From Ashinkailepas kermadecensis (Eukaryota > Arthropoda > Thecostraca > Neolepadidae), in NCBI GenBank assembly GCA_034440615.1, contig JAOTOM010005105.1, positions 616,501 through 680,500 on the forward strand: a stretch of 64,000 nucleotides of DNA, in the 5' to 3' direction. The notes below the pieces were generated by a model, which was not told where the DNA came from, searched no databases, and saw only the letters and a list, made by a program, of their open reading frames with translations. Below are positions 11,080-23,254 of the stretch, in pieces. Both the position numbers and the translations under genes were made by a program. Within the stretch, counting starts at the first letter, position 1; every line of letters begins with the position of its first letter.

Positions 11080-12538
11080 GCCCTGACGGCACCATCGTAC
11101 TGGGTATGGGTCGGGGGGTAGAGTCATGACACTGTCGGACGACACCCGGCGGCCCTGGCGGTGCCGTCATACTCCGGGGGTAGAGCCCTGGCGGCACCAT
11201 CGTACTGGGTATGGGGCTGGGGGTAGAGTCATGACACTGTCGGACGACACCCGGCGGCCCTGGCGGTGCCGTCATACTCCGGGGGTAGAGCCCTGGCGGT
11301 GCCGTCATACTCCGGGGGTAGAGCCCTGGCGGCACCATCGTACTGGGTATGGGTCGGGGGTAGAGTCATGACACTGTCGGACGACACCCGGCGGCCCTGG
11401 CGGTGCCGTCATACTCCGGGGGTAGAGCCCTGGCGGTGCCGTCATACTCCGGGGGTAGAGCCCTGGCGGTGCCGTCATACTCCGGGGGTAGAGCCCTGGC
11501 GGTGCCGTCATACTCCGGGGGTAGAGACCTGGCGGTGCCGTCATACTCCGGGGGTAGAGCCCTGGCGGTGCCGTCATACTCCGTGGGTAGAGACCTGGCG
11601 GTGCCATCATACTCCGGGGGTAGAGCCCTGGCGGTGCCGTCATACTCCGTGGTTAGAGACCTGGCGGTCCCATCATACTCCGGGGGTAGAGCCCTGGCGG
11701 TGCCGTCATACTCGGGGGTAGAGCCCTGGCGGTGCCGTCATACTCGGGGGTAGAGACCTGGCGGTGCCATCATACTCCGGGGGTAGAGACCTGGCGGTGC
11801 CATCATACTCCGGGGGTAGAGACCTGGCGGTGCCATCATACTCCGGGGTAGAGCCCTGGCGGTGCCGTCATACTCGGGGGTAGAGCCCTGGCGGTGCCGT
11901 CATACTCCGGGGGTAGAGCCCTGGCGGTGCCGTCATACTCCGTGGGTAGAGCCCTGGCGGTGCCGTCATACTCCGGGGGTAGAGACCTGGCGGTGCCATC
12001 ATACTCCGGGGGTAGAGCCCTGGCGGTGCCGTCATACTCCGGGGGTAGAGCCCTGGCGGTGCCGTCATACTCCGTGGGTAGAGCCTGGCGGTGCCGTCAT
12101 ACTCCGGGGGTAGAGACCTGGCGGTGCCATCATACTCCGGGGGTAGAGCCCTGGCGGTGCCGTCATACTCGGGGTAGAGCCCTGGCGGTGCCGTCATACT
12201 CCGGGGGTAGAGACCTGGCGGTGCCGTCATACTCCGGGGGTAGAGCCCTGGCGGTGCCGTCATACTCCGGGGGTAGAGCCCTGGCGGTGCCGTCATACTC
12301 CGTGGGTAGAGCCCTGGCGGTGCCGTCATACTCCGGGGGTAGAGCCCTGGCGGTGCCGTCATACTCCGGGGTAGAGCCCTGGCGGTGCCGTCATACTCGG
12401 GGGTAGAGCCCTGGCGGTGCCGTCATACTCGGGGGTAGAGCCCTGGCGGTGCCGTCATACTCCGGGGGTAGAGCCCTGGCGGTGCCGTCATACTCGGGGG
12501 TAGAGCCCTGGCGGTGCCGTCATACTCGGGGGTAGAGC
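11080..12538. repeat. 33-bp minisatellite, about 40 units
   Basis: Unit ccctggcggtgccgtcatac plus tccgggggtagag. Deletions of one or a few bases in the G run shift phase between units. The first 300 bp also carry a longer composite with gtcatgacactgtcggacga. Long frames on both strands are by-products. Confidence 0.95.
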
Positions 12539-12544
12539 CGGGAC

Positions 12545-13480
12545 GCTATTGGACCTGACCACCCATTCTGGAGGCGACAATGCTGAGCCGATGGTCCGTC
12601 GACACGGGGCCGATGGACCGAACAGATGGCCTGCGGTGGAGATGGTCTGGCCAAACCAAACCAAATCGCCAGAGCATGGTGCTGCAGGCCAACAGGAACA
12701 CAGCCGATTGTCTTGCAACCGAGCGGTCGACTTTCTTTTTACCAAGATCGGATACGAAGATGAAGCTTTCGAAAAGATCGTGTCTAAAAATCGAAGAATG
12801 TGCTGGTGAGAACACAGGTTCGTGACATCCCAGTCTATAGCGTGCCTTTCAGCCGAGCGGTAGTTAAAGGGTTCGTGACGTCACGCACCTGAGTCGCTTC
12901 CGTCGACTGCCGGAAAAGAGCTAGAGTCTCTTCCATAGATCTTATCAAAAACTGCATTCTCATCCCCCACCGAAAGTTTGTACCGGCATCTATTTGCTTA
13001 CCCCATACCCCATGCCAAGACGTCCCCCATGGTTCCTTCTGGCCTCTGTGGGTCAAACCCCTAAACTAGACAACTTCTGACAAGCTAACGAGACTGACTT
13101 TAATTCGTGCATTCGTTGCGAGCTACAGCAGGACAGCAGGATGGACACAAAGGGAAGAAGGTCCGTGACGTCACACAGCGTCGTATTGCGCCACTAGTTA
13201 TTCGAACTCCCTATCAACAAGAATTCCCCATAGCAGCCCGGGCCACCGCCGCAGCCACCCCACCGCACTGCCGAGGTCTGCCTCACCCGGGAGCCGCCAG
13301 CGGACGGACATCAGTCCATACATCCAGCAGGCAGGCCCGACCACGGCTCTTCTAGATAGATCAGGGGTCGGACCAAGTATCCATCAGATAACGATCACGT
13401 GATCGCCCCAGTCGCCCGGCGCATGCGCATGGAGCGCTCATCGAAGCCGAGTCAGGCCGTCACATGTTACTGCCGGCCGT
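12545..13480. other. Spacer between arrays, no gene recognised
   Basis: Unique-looking sequence. A moderately GC-rich stretch at 13220-13340 could be exonic, but no domain or convincing splice pair was found. Confidence 0.45.
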
Positions 13481-13618
13481 CTGGCGGAGGCCATGTCACA
13501 TGTTAGCCACACGTCGGCGCTCCCCTGGCCGGGATATCGCGCTATTCCTCACGCCGGCCCGGGTATCATGTCCGCCTCACCCCTGCACGACATATCACGT
13601 CTTCCTCACTCCTGGTCG

Positions 13619-13867
13619 GCATACACTGTGGTACCGCACCCTTGGTCGATATGCCATACACTGTGGTACCGCACCCTTGGTCGATATGCCATACACTGTG
13701 GTACCGCACCCTTGGTCGATATGCCATACACTGTGGTACCGCACCCTTGGTCGATATGCCATACACTGTGGTACCGCACCCCTGGTCGATATGCCATACA
13801 CTGTGGTACCGCACCCTTGGTCGATATGCCATACACTGTGGTACCGCACCCTTGGTCGATATGCCAT
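13619..13867. repeat. 35-bp minisatellite, 7 units
   Basis: Seven nearly identical units of cactgtggtaccgcaccctt plus ggtcgatatgccata. They differ only at a few bases (cctggt for cttggt). It adjoins, and shares the tggtcgatat core with, the 30-bp array that follows. Confidence 0.95.
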
Positions 13868-13869
13868 GT

Positions 13870-15480
13870 CTTACCTCCGGCCGGGATATAGTGCAATACC
13901 TCAACCCTGGCTAAGCCATCGTGTCATACCTAATCTCTGGTCGAGTTATTGTCGTACCTCACCTGCAGTCGGGAAACTGTGCTATACCTCATCTCTGGTC
14001 GAGATATCTCGCCATACCTTACCCCCTGTCATGATATCATATCGCACCCCTAGCCGAGATATCGTGTTGTACCGCACCCATGGTCGGGATATCGTGTTGT
14101 ACCTCACCACTGGTCGGGATATCGTGCTGTACCTCACCACTGGTCGGGATATCGTGTTGTACCTCACCACTGGTCGGGATATCGTGTTGTTCCTCACCAC
14201 TGGTCGGGATATCGTGCTGTACCTCACCACTGGTCGGGATATCGTGTTGTTCCTCACCACTGGTCGGGATATCGTGCTGTACCTCACCACTGGTCGGGAT
14301 ATCGTGTTGTACCTCACCACTGGTCGGGATATCGTGTTGTTCCTCACCACTGGTCGGGATATCGTGTTGTACCTCACCACTGGTCGGGATATCGTGCCGT
14401 ACCCCACCCCTGACCGAGATATCGTGTTGTACCTCACCACGTGTTGTACCTCCCTAGTCGGGATATCGTGTTGTACCTCACCACTGGTCGGGATATCGTG
14501 CTGTACCTCACCACTGGTCGGGATATCGTGCTGTACCTCACCACTGGTCGGGATACCGTGTTGTTCCTCACCACTAGTCGGGATATCGTGCTGTACCTCA
14601 CCACTGGTCGGGATATCGTGCTGTACCTCACCACTGGTCGGGATATCGTGCTGTACCTCACCACTGGTCGGGATATCGTGTTGTACCTCACCACTGGTCG
14701 GGATATCGTGCTGTACCCCACCACTGGTCGGGATATCGTGTTGTACCTCACCACTGGTCGGGATATCGTGTTGTTCCTCACCACTGGTCGGGATATCGTG
14801 CTGTACCTCACCACTGGTCGAGATATCGTGTTGTACCTCACCACTGGTCGGGATATCGTGCTGTACCTCACCACTGGTCGGGATATCGTGTTGTACCTCA
14901 CCACTGGTCGGGATATCGTGTTGTACCTCACCACTGGTCGGGATATCGTGCTGTACCCCACCACTGGTCGGGATATCGTGCTGTACCTCACCACTGGTCG
15001 GGATATCGTGTTGTTCCTCACCCCTGACCGAGATATCGTGCTGTACCTCACCACTGGTCGGGATATCGTGCTGTACCCCACCACTGGTCGGGATATCGTG
15101 CTGTACCTCACCACTGGTCGGGATATCGTGCTGTACCCCACCACTGGTCGGGATATCGTGCTGTACCCCACCAGTGGTCGGGATATCGTGCTGTACCCCA
15201 CCAGTGGTCGGGATATCGTGTTGTTCCTCACCCCTCACATATGACGCCATGCCTTACATGTCTCGTCCCTGGCCGGGATATCATGCCATGTCTCACATCG
15301 GGCCGGGATATCGCGAGCCGTCCCTCACCTCAGAGGTGCCAGAGGTGGGACCCAGATATCACGTCTAGACGGGATATTATGTCGTATGTCATTTTTTATT
15401 CGAATATGACATACTCGTATATCAGCTCGTATTGAAATATCTTGCCACATCTCACCCCTATTCTGTTACACCTTGCCAAC
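13870..15480. repeat. 30-bp GATATC minisatellite, about 39 units plus decayed flanks
   Basis: Core array at about 14050-15235 with unit ggatatcgtgttgtacctca plus ccactggtcg. Variation is mostly C/T in gctgt/gttgt, acc/ttc and cct/ccc. Each unit contains the palindrome GATATC. Degenerate units extend left to about 13500 and right to about 15480. Because the unit is a multiple of three, frames stay open on both strands; the 634- and 422-codon frames are by-products. Confidence 0.95.
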
Positions 15481-15489
15481 ATCGGCTGT

Positions 15490-16430
15490 TGTTAAATACT
15501 ACGCCCTAGCCAGAATTGCTGGTTACAACCACCCCAGCCGATTATCTGGCATAATCTTAAAGATTTTAACGATCGTTATGCGATACGACCGATGAGTTCA
15601 TATGCTTGGCAGCATTACCAAGGGGTTGTCAAAGGAGGCGGAGTGGAAACCGTGGCCTTGATTGTGTACTCTTCGTCAACGAAAATATACATGGTGCAAA
15701 CCAACAGCGGTGGAATGTCAGTATTTGAATGGAAAGGGCACAGACTACATTTAAAACCATTTGTTTTCATCATTTAAAACCATTTGTTTGCAGTCGAGGC
15801 CATATAACCCATGTAAAACGTTGCTGGCTCAGGAACGCAGCGTGCCTGCGCCCATGGGTTCGATTACCCGCGGTCAGCACGTCTTCATGAACTCCACTTG
15901 CTTCATGGAAAATACGCAGAACCTGAAACAACACTCAAGCCAAAGTGGTGCCAATGGGCAATCGTTTGTAGACTGAACCACATATATAGTCATAGGCGAA
16001 ATATCCTATAATTCGATTGGACGAGGTCGAGTCCCTCCGGAGTCCTGCCGAAGGGTTTCAATAATTACAGACGCAAACATGGGAACCCGACAAGCGAACG
16101 GCTCAACGGCTTAGATTCAAACGACTCACGCCGTTTGAATTTATCGGCGTTGCTGGAACGTCCCAGTATCCTTTTCGACACCACCCCTTGATGTAGTTTA
16201 GTGTTAGCATGTGGCGTTCGGGAATCACCTTTATATACCTGTACACCGCCTCAGCTCAGGAAAAGGAGCATTACGGTCATGGTTATAAATATATGAATCA
16301 CTAACCGGGAAGGACTGCCAGTGGGAAGTCTGTGATGTACGCTTAGTGCTGCACGAACTGTGCGATATAGTGCTTGGTTTGAACAGCCATACAACAACGT
16401 CACCATGGCGCCTGTCAAATTGGCATGGCA
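15490..16430. other. No gene recognised
   Basis: Unique sequence between arrays. There is a short direct duplication ttaaaaccatttgttt near 15750 and 15774 and no convincing coding potential. Confidence 0.45.
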
Positions 16431-16440
16431 ATAATTGCGA

Positions 16441-16676
16441 GCAGGGTTACAGGGAGTGTGGGGATGTGGCCTGCGGACATACATCAACAGTGATGGAACG
16501 CAGGGTTACAGGGAGTGTGGGGATGTGGCCTGCGGACATATGTCAACAGTGATGGAACGCAGGGTTACAGGGAGTGTGGGGATGTGGCCTGCGGACATAC
16601 ATCAACAGTGATGGAACGCAGGGTTACAGGGAGTGTGGGGATGTGGCCTGCGGACATACATCAACAGTGATGGAAC
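16441..16676. repeat. 59-bp minisatellite, 4 units
   Basis: Four copies starting gcagggttacagggagtgtg at 16441, 16500, 16559 and 16618. They are nearly identical; the second has atatg for atacat. Confidence 0.95.
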
Positions 16677-17119
16677 TAATCTGAAAGAGATCGTCGACAT
16701 GGGGAAGTTCGTGAGGTGTTGCAAATTTGTATAATTATACCATTAATGGTGTGTTTTACACTATGAAGAAATCCTGCGTTGTGTTATAGATCGGTGCAAG
16801 AGCTACTGTTTGCCCGAAATAGTCCAAAAATAGCCCGGCTGGCGTGCTCATCCCATCGATCGATCTGTCATATGGCGGAGATTGACCTGACCGAGTCGGA
16901 CGCGGCATTATGGCACGGTGATGGCTGGTCGATGATTATAAGGTTTGATTATTATAGACGGGCAAACTCACGTGTACCTAGTTAATATCTAAATATTAAC
17001 TGTGAAACATGAAAATCGCCACGGATTTTGGATGTGGGGAGGGGATGAGGGGCTTATGTCAATTATATTCATATAACGCCATAAGCGTAAATTTACATTT
17101 CACGAAGTTTGGGGAACGC

Positions 17120-18094
17120 TTAACACGCGCCCTGGAGGGCCTCTGAAAATTACGCGCACTGGAGGGGGGGGGGCGGATTCCGCCCCCCTAAGTTCTCGGC
17201 TCCTATTAAAGCTGGATGAACGACATTGGCAGGGTGGATGGGTACGGTAGTGAACTCTATTGTGTGCAAATTGTATGACCTTAGGTCAATATCCTCAAGG
17301 TCAAATGAGGTCACATTTGTCAAAATTTTCATGTTTTGCGTAGCTTGGCTTGTCATTGTTATGGATCGCTGTGATTGTGTTTAAATGCTCCAAAATGGGC
17401 ATCAATGATGTTTTGAACATTACTAATGATGCAATACAGATGCCAGACCCGACATTTGACCTCAGGTCACCTATATAGCAGCACTTTATCAGGTCAGTTA
17501 CCTGTTCCAGTTACCGGAACCAGGTCGCCCGCCCGACTGCTTCGTCGGGCAGCTCGGCGCAATCGGCTTCGCGAAGAAAGGAGTAAATTACATGAATAAA
17601 GTATGGAAACACAATGACAAACAGTATTGCATTTATGACAACATTCCAGTTGACCAAGTTTGGTTCCATTAACCTGTCATGAACTTGACCTGACTTGACC
17701 TCGGTGACCTAACATGACCTTGAAACTATATAGCATATCAATATACATCAAACAAGTCGCTAGTGTTGCCAAGAACACTTCCCTCTTGCGGATATACGGG
17801 AAGCGCATCAGCGCCGATTTCTGTGGTCTGGCGCTACGAATTTTTTTTACTTTAACGGCCCCTAACTCGAAAAAAAAAGTTGGCCGATTTCCATTTTTCT
17901 TGCTTTAAACGACGCGCCGGTCATTTCTAAGCAGGTACGAGTTAGGGGACGCAGAAAATCGACTCGTACTAAGTAAGTACGAGTCGATATACGCAGAAAA
18001 TCTCGTATATCGACCGGTAAAATCTGCAGTTATGTACGAAAAACCGGATGGGTGGGCGGATTTCGCCCCCCCCCCCCTCCAGTGCGCATCTTAA
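17120..18094. mobile_element. TTAA-flanked MITE (piggyBac-like ends), AGGTCA-rich
   Basis: Flanked by TTAA at 17120 and 18091. Ends carry CGCGCCCTGGAGGG on the left and, read inward from the right, GATGCGCACTGGAGGGG, with a G run and a GGGCGGATTCCGCCC hairpin at each end. TTAA target sites and short inverted ends suggest a piggyBac-like non-autonomous element. There is no transposase. The interior has about 11 AGGTCA/TGACCT hexamers. A partial relative ends at 27495. Confidence 0.72.
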
Positions 18095-18639
18095 CCCATG
18101 CTGTGGGAAGTTATACATTGGTGTATCACATTGTCGATTTGAATGGCATAATAATCATGGCGCACGGTGCCTGCGGTCCTTTTCTGTGGGTGCGGCTGAT
18201 GCCAAAGGAGTGGCCTCATTGGTTCGCGGGTCGCAAGCTTTCACACATGAGTCAGAACGAAGGGTTTAGAAGCTATGCATAATACCGTGCACTTGTTAAA
18301 GTTCATACAACTGTTGAAGCCTGGCAACATGCAGCACAGTGAGTTTTGATATGGAAATCCCGGGCGAGTCGTGCGGAGTTACAGGAGGAAGTCACGAGGT
18401 AAACTGTGTGTAGCGGATACAACGGCTCAATTAACTCGCAAGGCAGACAGCAATGAAGATGTGGGAGATCCTGCACCAATTCACCACGTGCACGTGCTTC
18501 CGATGGAGTGGCACTGAACAGCTGAGCTCCGAAAAGCCGCCCATCAGATATGAGGACGAGCGCACCCCCCCCCCCCCCCATATCGACCCTGCTCGGCACA
18601 AATGATCCACGACTCTCCTCGGTACGTTTTCTAGTCAAC

Positions 18640-19615
18640 TCACGGCTGTGTCCAGTAGGCTGTCCCTTATTAACTCACTGTAGTGTCCGGTACGTTGCCC
18701 CTGGTTAATTCACGGTTGTGTCCGGTATGTTGTTCCTGATTAACTCACGGCTGCGTTGGGTACGTTGCCCATGATTAACTCACGGTGGTGTCCAGTACGT
18801 TGTCCCTGATTAACTCACGGTGGTGTCCGATACGTTGTCCCTGATTAACTCACGGTGGTGTCCGGTACGTTGTCCCTGATTAACTCAGTGGTGTCCGGTA
18901 CGCTGTCCCTGATTAACTCACGGCTGTGTCCGATACGTTGTCCCTGATTAACTCAGTGGTGTCCGGTACGCTGTCCCTGATTAACTCATGGCTGTGTAGG
19001 GTCTACACTCTACAGTAGGTAGGTTCCACAGTTGACCCACAGCTGCGTAGAAAATACAGCCGACTCACGGCTGTGTCCGATACGTTGTCCCTGATTAACT
19101 CAGTGGTGTCCGGTACGCTGTCCCTGATTAACTCATGGCTGTGTAGGGTCTACACTCTACAGTAGGTAGGTTCCACAGTTGACCCACAGCTGCGTAGAAA
19201 ATACAGCCGACTCACGGTTGTGTCGGGCAGTTGACTCGGGGTTTGTCGGGTCTACAGCTAACTCACAGTTGTATCGGGCAGCCGACTCACGGTTGTGTCG
19301 GGCAGTTGACTCACGGTTTGTCGGGTCTACAGTTGACTCACGGCTGTGTTGGGTCTACAGTTGACTCACGGCTGTGTCGGGTCTACAGCCGACTCACGAT
19401 TGTGTCGGGCAGTTGACTCACGGCTGTGTTGGGTCTACAGTTGACTCACGGTTTGTCGGGTCTACAGTTGACTCACGGCTGTGTCGGGCAGTGAACTCAC
19501 GGTTTGTCGGGTCTACAGTTGACTCACGGCTGTGTCGGGTCTACAGTTGACTCACGGCTGTGTCGGGTCTACAGTTGACTCACGGCTGTGTCGGGCCCAC
19601 AGCTGACTAGCGGCT
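18640..19615. repeat. Composite minisatellite (35-bp then 28-bp) with higher-order duplication
   Basis: First half: units ctgattaactcacggtggtg plus tccggtacgttgtcc, about 35 bp. Second half: gggtctacagttgactcacg plus gctgtgtc, about 28 bp. A block of about 120 bp containing gggtctacactctacagtag recurs at 18952-19073 and 19099-19217, joining the two types into a higher-order repeat. Confidence 0.9.
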
Positions 19616-19930
19616 GTGTCGGGGCCGGCTGATGTCGGTGGTCGGTGAGGCGGCCGGTCGGTGTGTGGCGGTGGTCCGGCGGCTGACGGCCCGGCACCAG
19701 CCGCGCCGGAAATCGATACGGCTGCCGGGCGCAGCACGCTGTCCGGCCGGGCCGCGCCGCCGCCGCCGCCGCCGCGCTGCGTCGGTATCGATCCCCGGCG
19801 GCGCCGGCTGCCGCCATGGGAGCCGCCGCACCGCGCATACCGACCATACCGTACCGGTACGGCCGGCAATACCGGTACGGCGCTGGAGCTCGCCACAAGT
19901 GGTCACCACGGACGCCGCAGAATCGAAACA
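19616..19930. other. GC-rich, CpG-rich island, possible exon or promoter
   Basis: Sharp rise in GC and CpG after the minisatellite, with (GCC)n at 19760-19780 and a ccgtaccggtacggccgg palindrome near 19850. Frames are open on both strands, but I found no domain and no matched splice pair. It may be an unrecognised exon or CpG-rich promoter. Confidence 0.35.
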
Positions 19931-20107
19931 TATCCGTCAGGTCTCAGCACCCGACCAGAAAACCAGATGTGGTGTTTAAGAAGAAAAGATGGGACTCTGG
20001 CTGTTTTTTTCGAGCTAACTTTAATTCATACATTTACAAAGATATAATTATTACGTCAATAAATTGTCGGTGCTTGGTAATACAAATATATATGCTACAA
20101 TATATTA

Positions 20108-20152
<45 letters not shown>

Positions 20153-20160
20153 TATCGATA
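20108..20160. repeat. (TA)n microsatellite
   Basis: About 20 TA units ending in tatcgata steps. Confidence 0.95.
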
Positions 20161-20164
20161 TATC

Positions 20165-21020
20165 GATATATCGGACAGGATTTATCGTGTATCTACGCAC
20201 CACTAATATAGATGTTATTAAAAGTCGCCACCATTGTTGCCTTATGACGCCATTATGATAAGAAGCATGATTACTAGGAAGCTGGGATTATTTCGCCAGC
20301 TTGGGTCGTCCCGTATTCCGGCAGTGACAAATTGTGGTACCTTGCAGAGGGAGCAAATTAAAATAATTAAACTGAGAGAATGAGATAACCCGAAGCCAAT
20401 CGTGGGTTCATAGGGACTTCTGCTTTACGGTTTTTTACTTAAGCGAGGCTTCTAAACATTTGCTAACGAAATGTTTATAAACAAGCATTTCGCCATGCAA
20501 CTGAAATATGATGCACAAGTGACCATGTTGCTATGTTATACTGGGATTCGCCCGCCGTAAGTGACGGAGAGCATGGCCAGAAAATATATCGAGTCTTACA
20601 GCTTTCGTGTGCATGCATAGATGCCAGGTGGATGTTGGAGGATTAAACAGTATCGGTTACTCCAAGATTACTGAACTCCAGGAGAAAATTGCATTTCCCC
20701 CGATATCTTCAGCTTCAAAGACGGAATTCAGTGAAATAATATTGGTTAGTTTTAGCTCATTCCTTTTCCTCGATCAATGCCAATCTGAACGATTTTGGAA
20801 CTTTTCAACTTTTTGTTCGACCAGGCACTTGACCGCTCTCCAGACCCCAAGGATTGTCTACCCCCAATATCGTCAGCTGTAGGTGTCTCTGTGCATGCAA
20901 TATGCTCCACGCTGTTCATAGTATTGGTAGACCAACGCTACAATTCGTTGGAACCCTATGCCAAGTTGGTGAATATTGTTGCTATTTGTCAAGAGCGATA
21001 TTTTCACCTTCTTGTGATGG
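20165..21020. other. No gene recognised
   Basis: AT-richer unique sequence with only short frames. Confidence 0.5.
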
Positions 21021-21024
21021 TTTT

Positions 21025-21400
21025 TCTGGTACTGTAATGGGGCATTCCACGACAGATCGACCAGGGCCGGCACCATCATGTCTCAGATTTTGAACAAAAT
21101 TTGTGTATAGGGTTATCTTATGCCCTGAATCCACCTGTGCAAATTGTACTTCGATCAGGTCAACGGTTCAGGAGTTATATCCTCGAACATTTCTGGAAGG
21201 TCACGCCACAAGGTTATGTTCGGTGGCCAATAACTAAGTTAATTATCAGTCAAATATAAAAATATCTGGACATTTTTGAAGTCGCAAAGATTCAAGGAAT
21301 CTAATGCTAACAATATTTATAATCTGTGATGAATAATAAAAGAGTTATACCATGACCTCAGGTCACGTGACCTCCGATGACCTCGATGCCCGTGAAATTC
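21025..21400. repeat. AGGTCA-rich repeat fragment
   Basis: Contains six AGGTCA/TGACCT hexamers, four clustered in atgacctcaggtcacgtgac and the following bases. Style matches the TTAA-flanked MITEs at 17120 and 29885, but no element ends were found. Confidence 0.45.
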
Positions 21401-23250
21401 TTGTTTTTTTATTAAAAGAATGAAAGGGTCATGTTTTGGCTTGTTATGTAGGTAATAAAAAATAGGCGCTTTTTATCCAAATCCCTATTTGGAGAGCGCA
21501 AACTTTGCCATATTTGAAGTCTTTCGAAGATTGAGCTACTAACTCGGCCGTCCCTCCGTCCAAAATCAAGATGCGGTTTGATAGCACGTATCAACGTGTT
21601 CTCTGGCATTGTGGATTTGTCTTCTAATGTACTTATTTACCTCCAATATCCAGTTATCTATATGAGATAAAAGTCGCCTAATTATGTCAGAAGTGGCTAT
21701 TGGCCTCAACTGACCTGTGGTAGGCACCAGTAGCCTGTGCTTTGTCATATCGTTATTTCGCTGAGTAAATGCGTCTGAATTTCGTTCGCCGAGAACACTT
21801 CCTGACATCTGTTAATGCTTGTATTCTCACAGAAATCACGATCCGTAGGGATTCATCAGGGCAATGTATACATCATGGTTACACAATCATTGTTGTATGT
21901 TCAGAACAAACATGTATCCAACTGAGAAATAAAGAGGTCCATCACGTCACAACCATGCCCCGTCAGAAGTGCATCGAAGTACCGTTTGCATATTTGAGGG
22001 CATGGAAACGATCCAAAGTTTTTGTTACATGCCCAAAGACAAATCAACACAAATCTGCAAGTAGCTGCGGTAACAGACCATGTTTCATATGTGCACCAAT
22101 TGTTTCTGTCTCGTGTCTAGCTTGTCTTTGTCCACCTATCGTGACACTTCCACGGCACGTCCCTCGCCGTTCGTCAATACATGTACCAAAACAGTCGTAA
22201 CATCAGCAGGCGAGAACTTAGGACATTTGTGTGTTCTCTTAACGGCAAGAGCTTTCGTAAAGCGACCTGCGAGGCTCGCAGTGACCTGTGACGTGACGTC
22301 GCAACCTGTGACCTGTGACGTGACGACGTGACGTGACCAGTCGCAGTAACGCACCTCTTCCCTCGTGACAAAGCAGCTCTGAGACAGGCCTCACAATTTC
22401 TCGCAAACATCACCAGCTCTCGGAACTCCCCTTAGCTCTTAGGCATAGGCGTGGGAACAGAGGGGGGGGGGGGCAGAGGGGCCATGGCCCACCCACTTTT
22501 CAAAGTGTGTGGGGGGGGGGGCAACAATGGTAGCTGGCCCACCCACTTTTGAGACATTTAACCTTCCTAAAAAGCAGTATGCACACATTTGAATATGGGA
22601 AAAACTCCCTGCAATCCATAACTAAGTAAAATCTGCACATATCACATCGTAGCACTTCTTTTTTAAAGTCATGCACACTTGGACATGACCTTACAATAAT
22701 GCAACTAATTCAGGAATTGATGTAATGCAACAGATGTATGGATATTCACACCTTATATTATGTTATGAAAAGACTATAAAGCAGATATGTGCTAGCCAGT
22801 ACCAAAATACATTCATACTAGAGTTTCACTGTGGTTCTTTGACTGTTAGCATATTTAACATCGATGTCATTAATATTGCCTAAGTATAAAATTATAAAGG
22901 CTGAAGGCAGTAACGTAACACATTCAATGTAAGACATACAATTCGCAAGTGCAAGTTCCTTGCCTTGATATTTCATAGCGATATATCATACATGGCCTTG
23001 GCCGTAGCTGCCATAAACTTCAACATTTATATGTATTTTAATTATTAAAGCATACAAATTACTACCACGATACATCCATTACGTGACTGTAGTATGGAAT
23101 AGAACGTAAAAATTTTCACATTTCAAAGGGTTTTCAGTTTGGCACAGCACACGGATATCCAACCTTTTGGTTGAGATGTCAGGGTATTATCGGTGCTGGC
23201 ATCCAACATAGCAAAATAATTATTTGCATCATTTATTATGGCAGCATGGA
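21400..23250. other. No gene recognised; G-run repeat end near 22440-22560
   Basis: A 143-codon frame at 21769-22200 has no recognisable domain. At 22260-22335 there are direct repeats of gtgacctgtgacgtgacg. At 22442-22560 caggcataggcgtgggaac-like sequence with G runs and two copies of ggcccacccacttttga-like text looks like the end of a DNA transposon; no partner end was found. Confidence 0.4.
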
Positions 23251-23254
23251 CACA

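Noticed and set aside
13464..15368. 634-codon open frame as a long protein
   Set aside because: Product of a 30-bp array; several frames on both strands are equally open.
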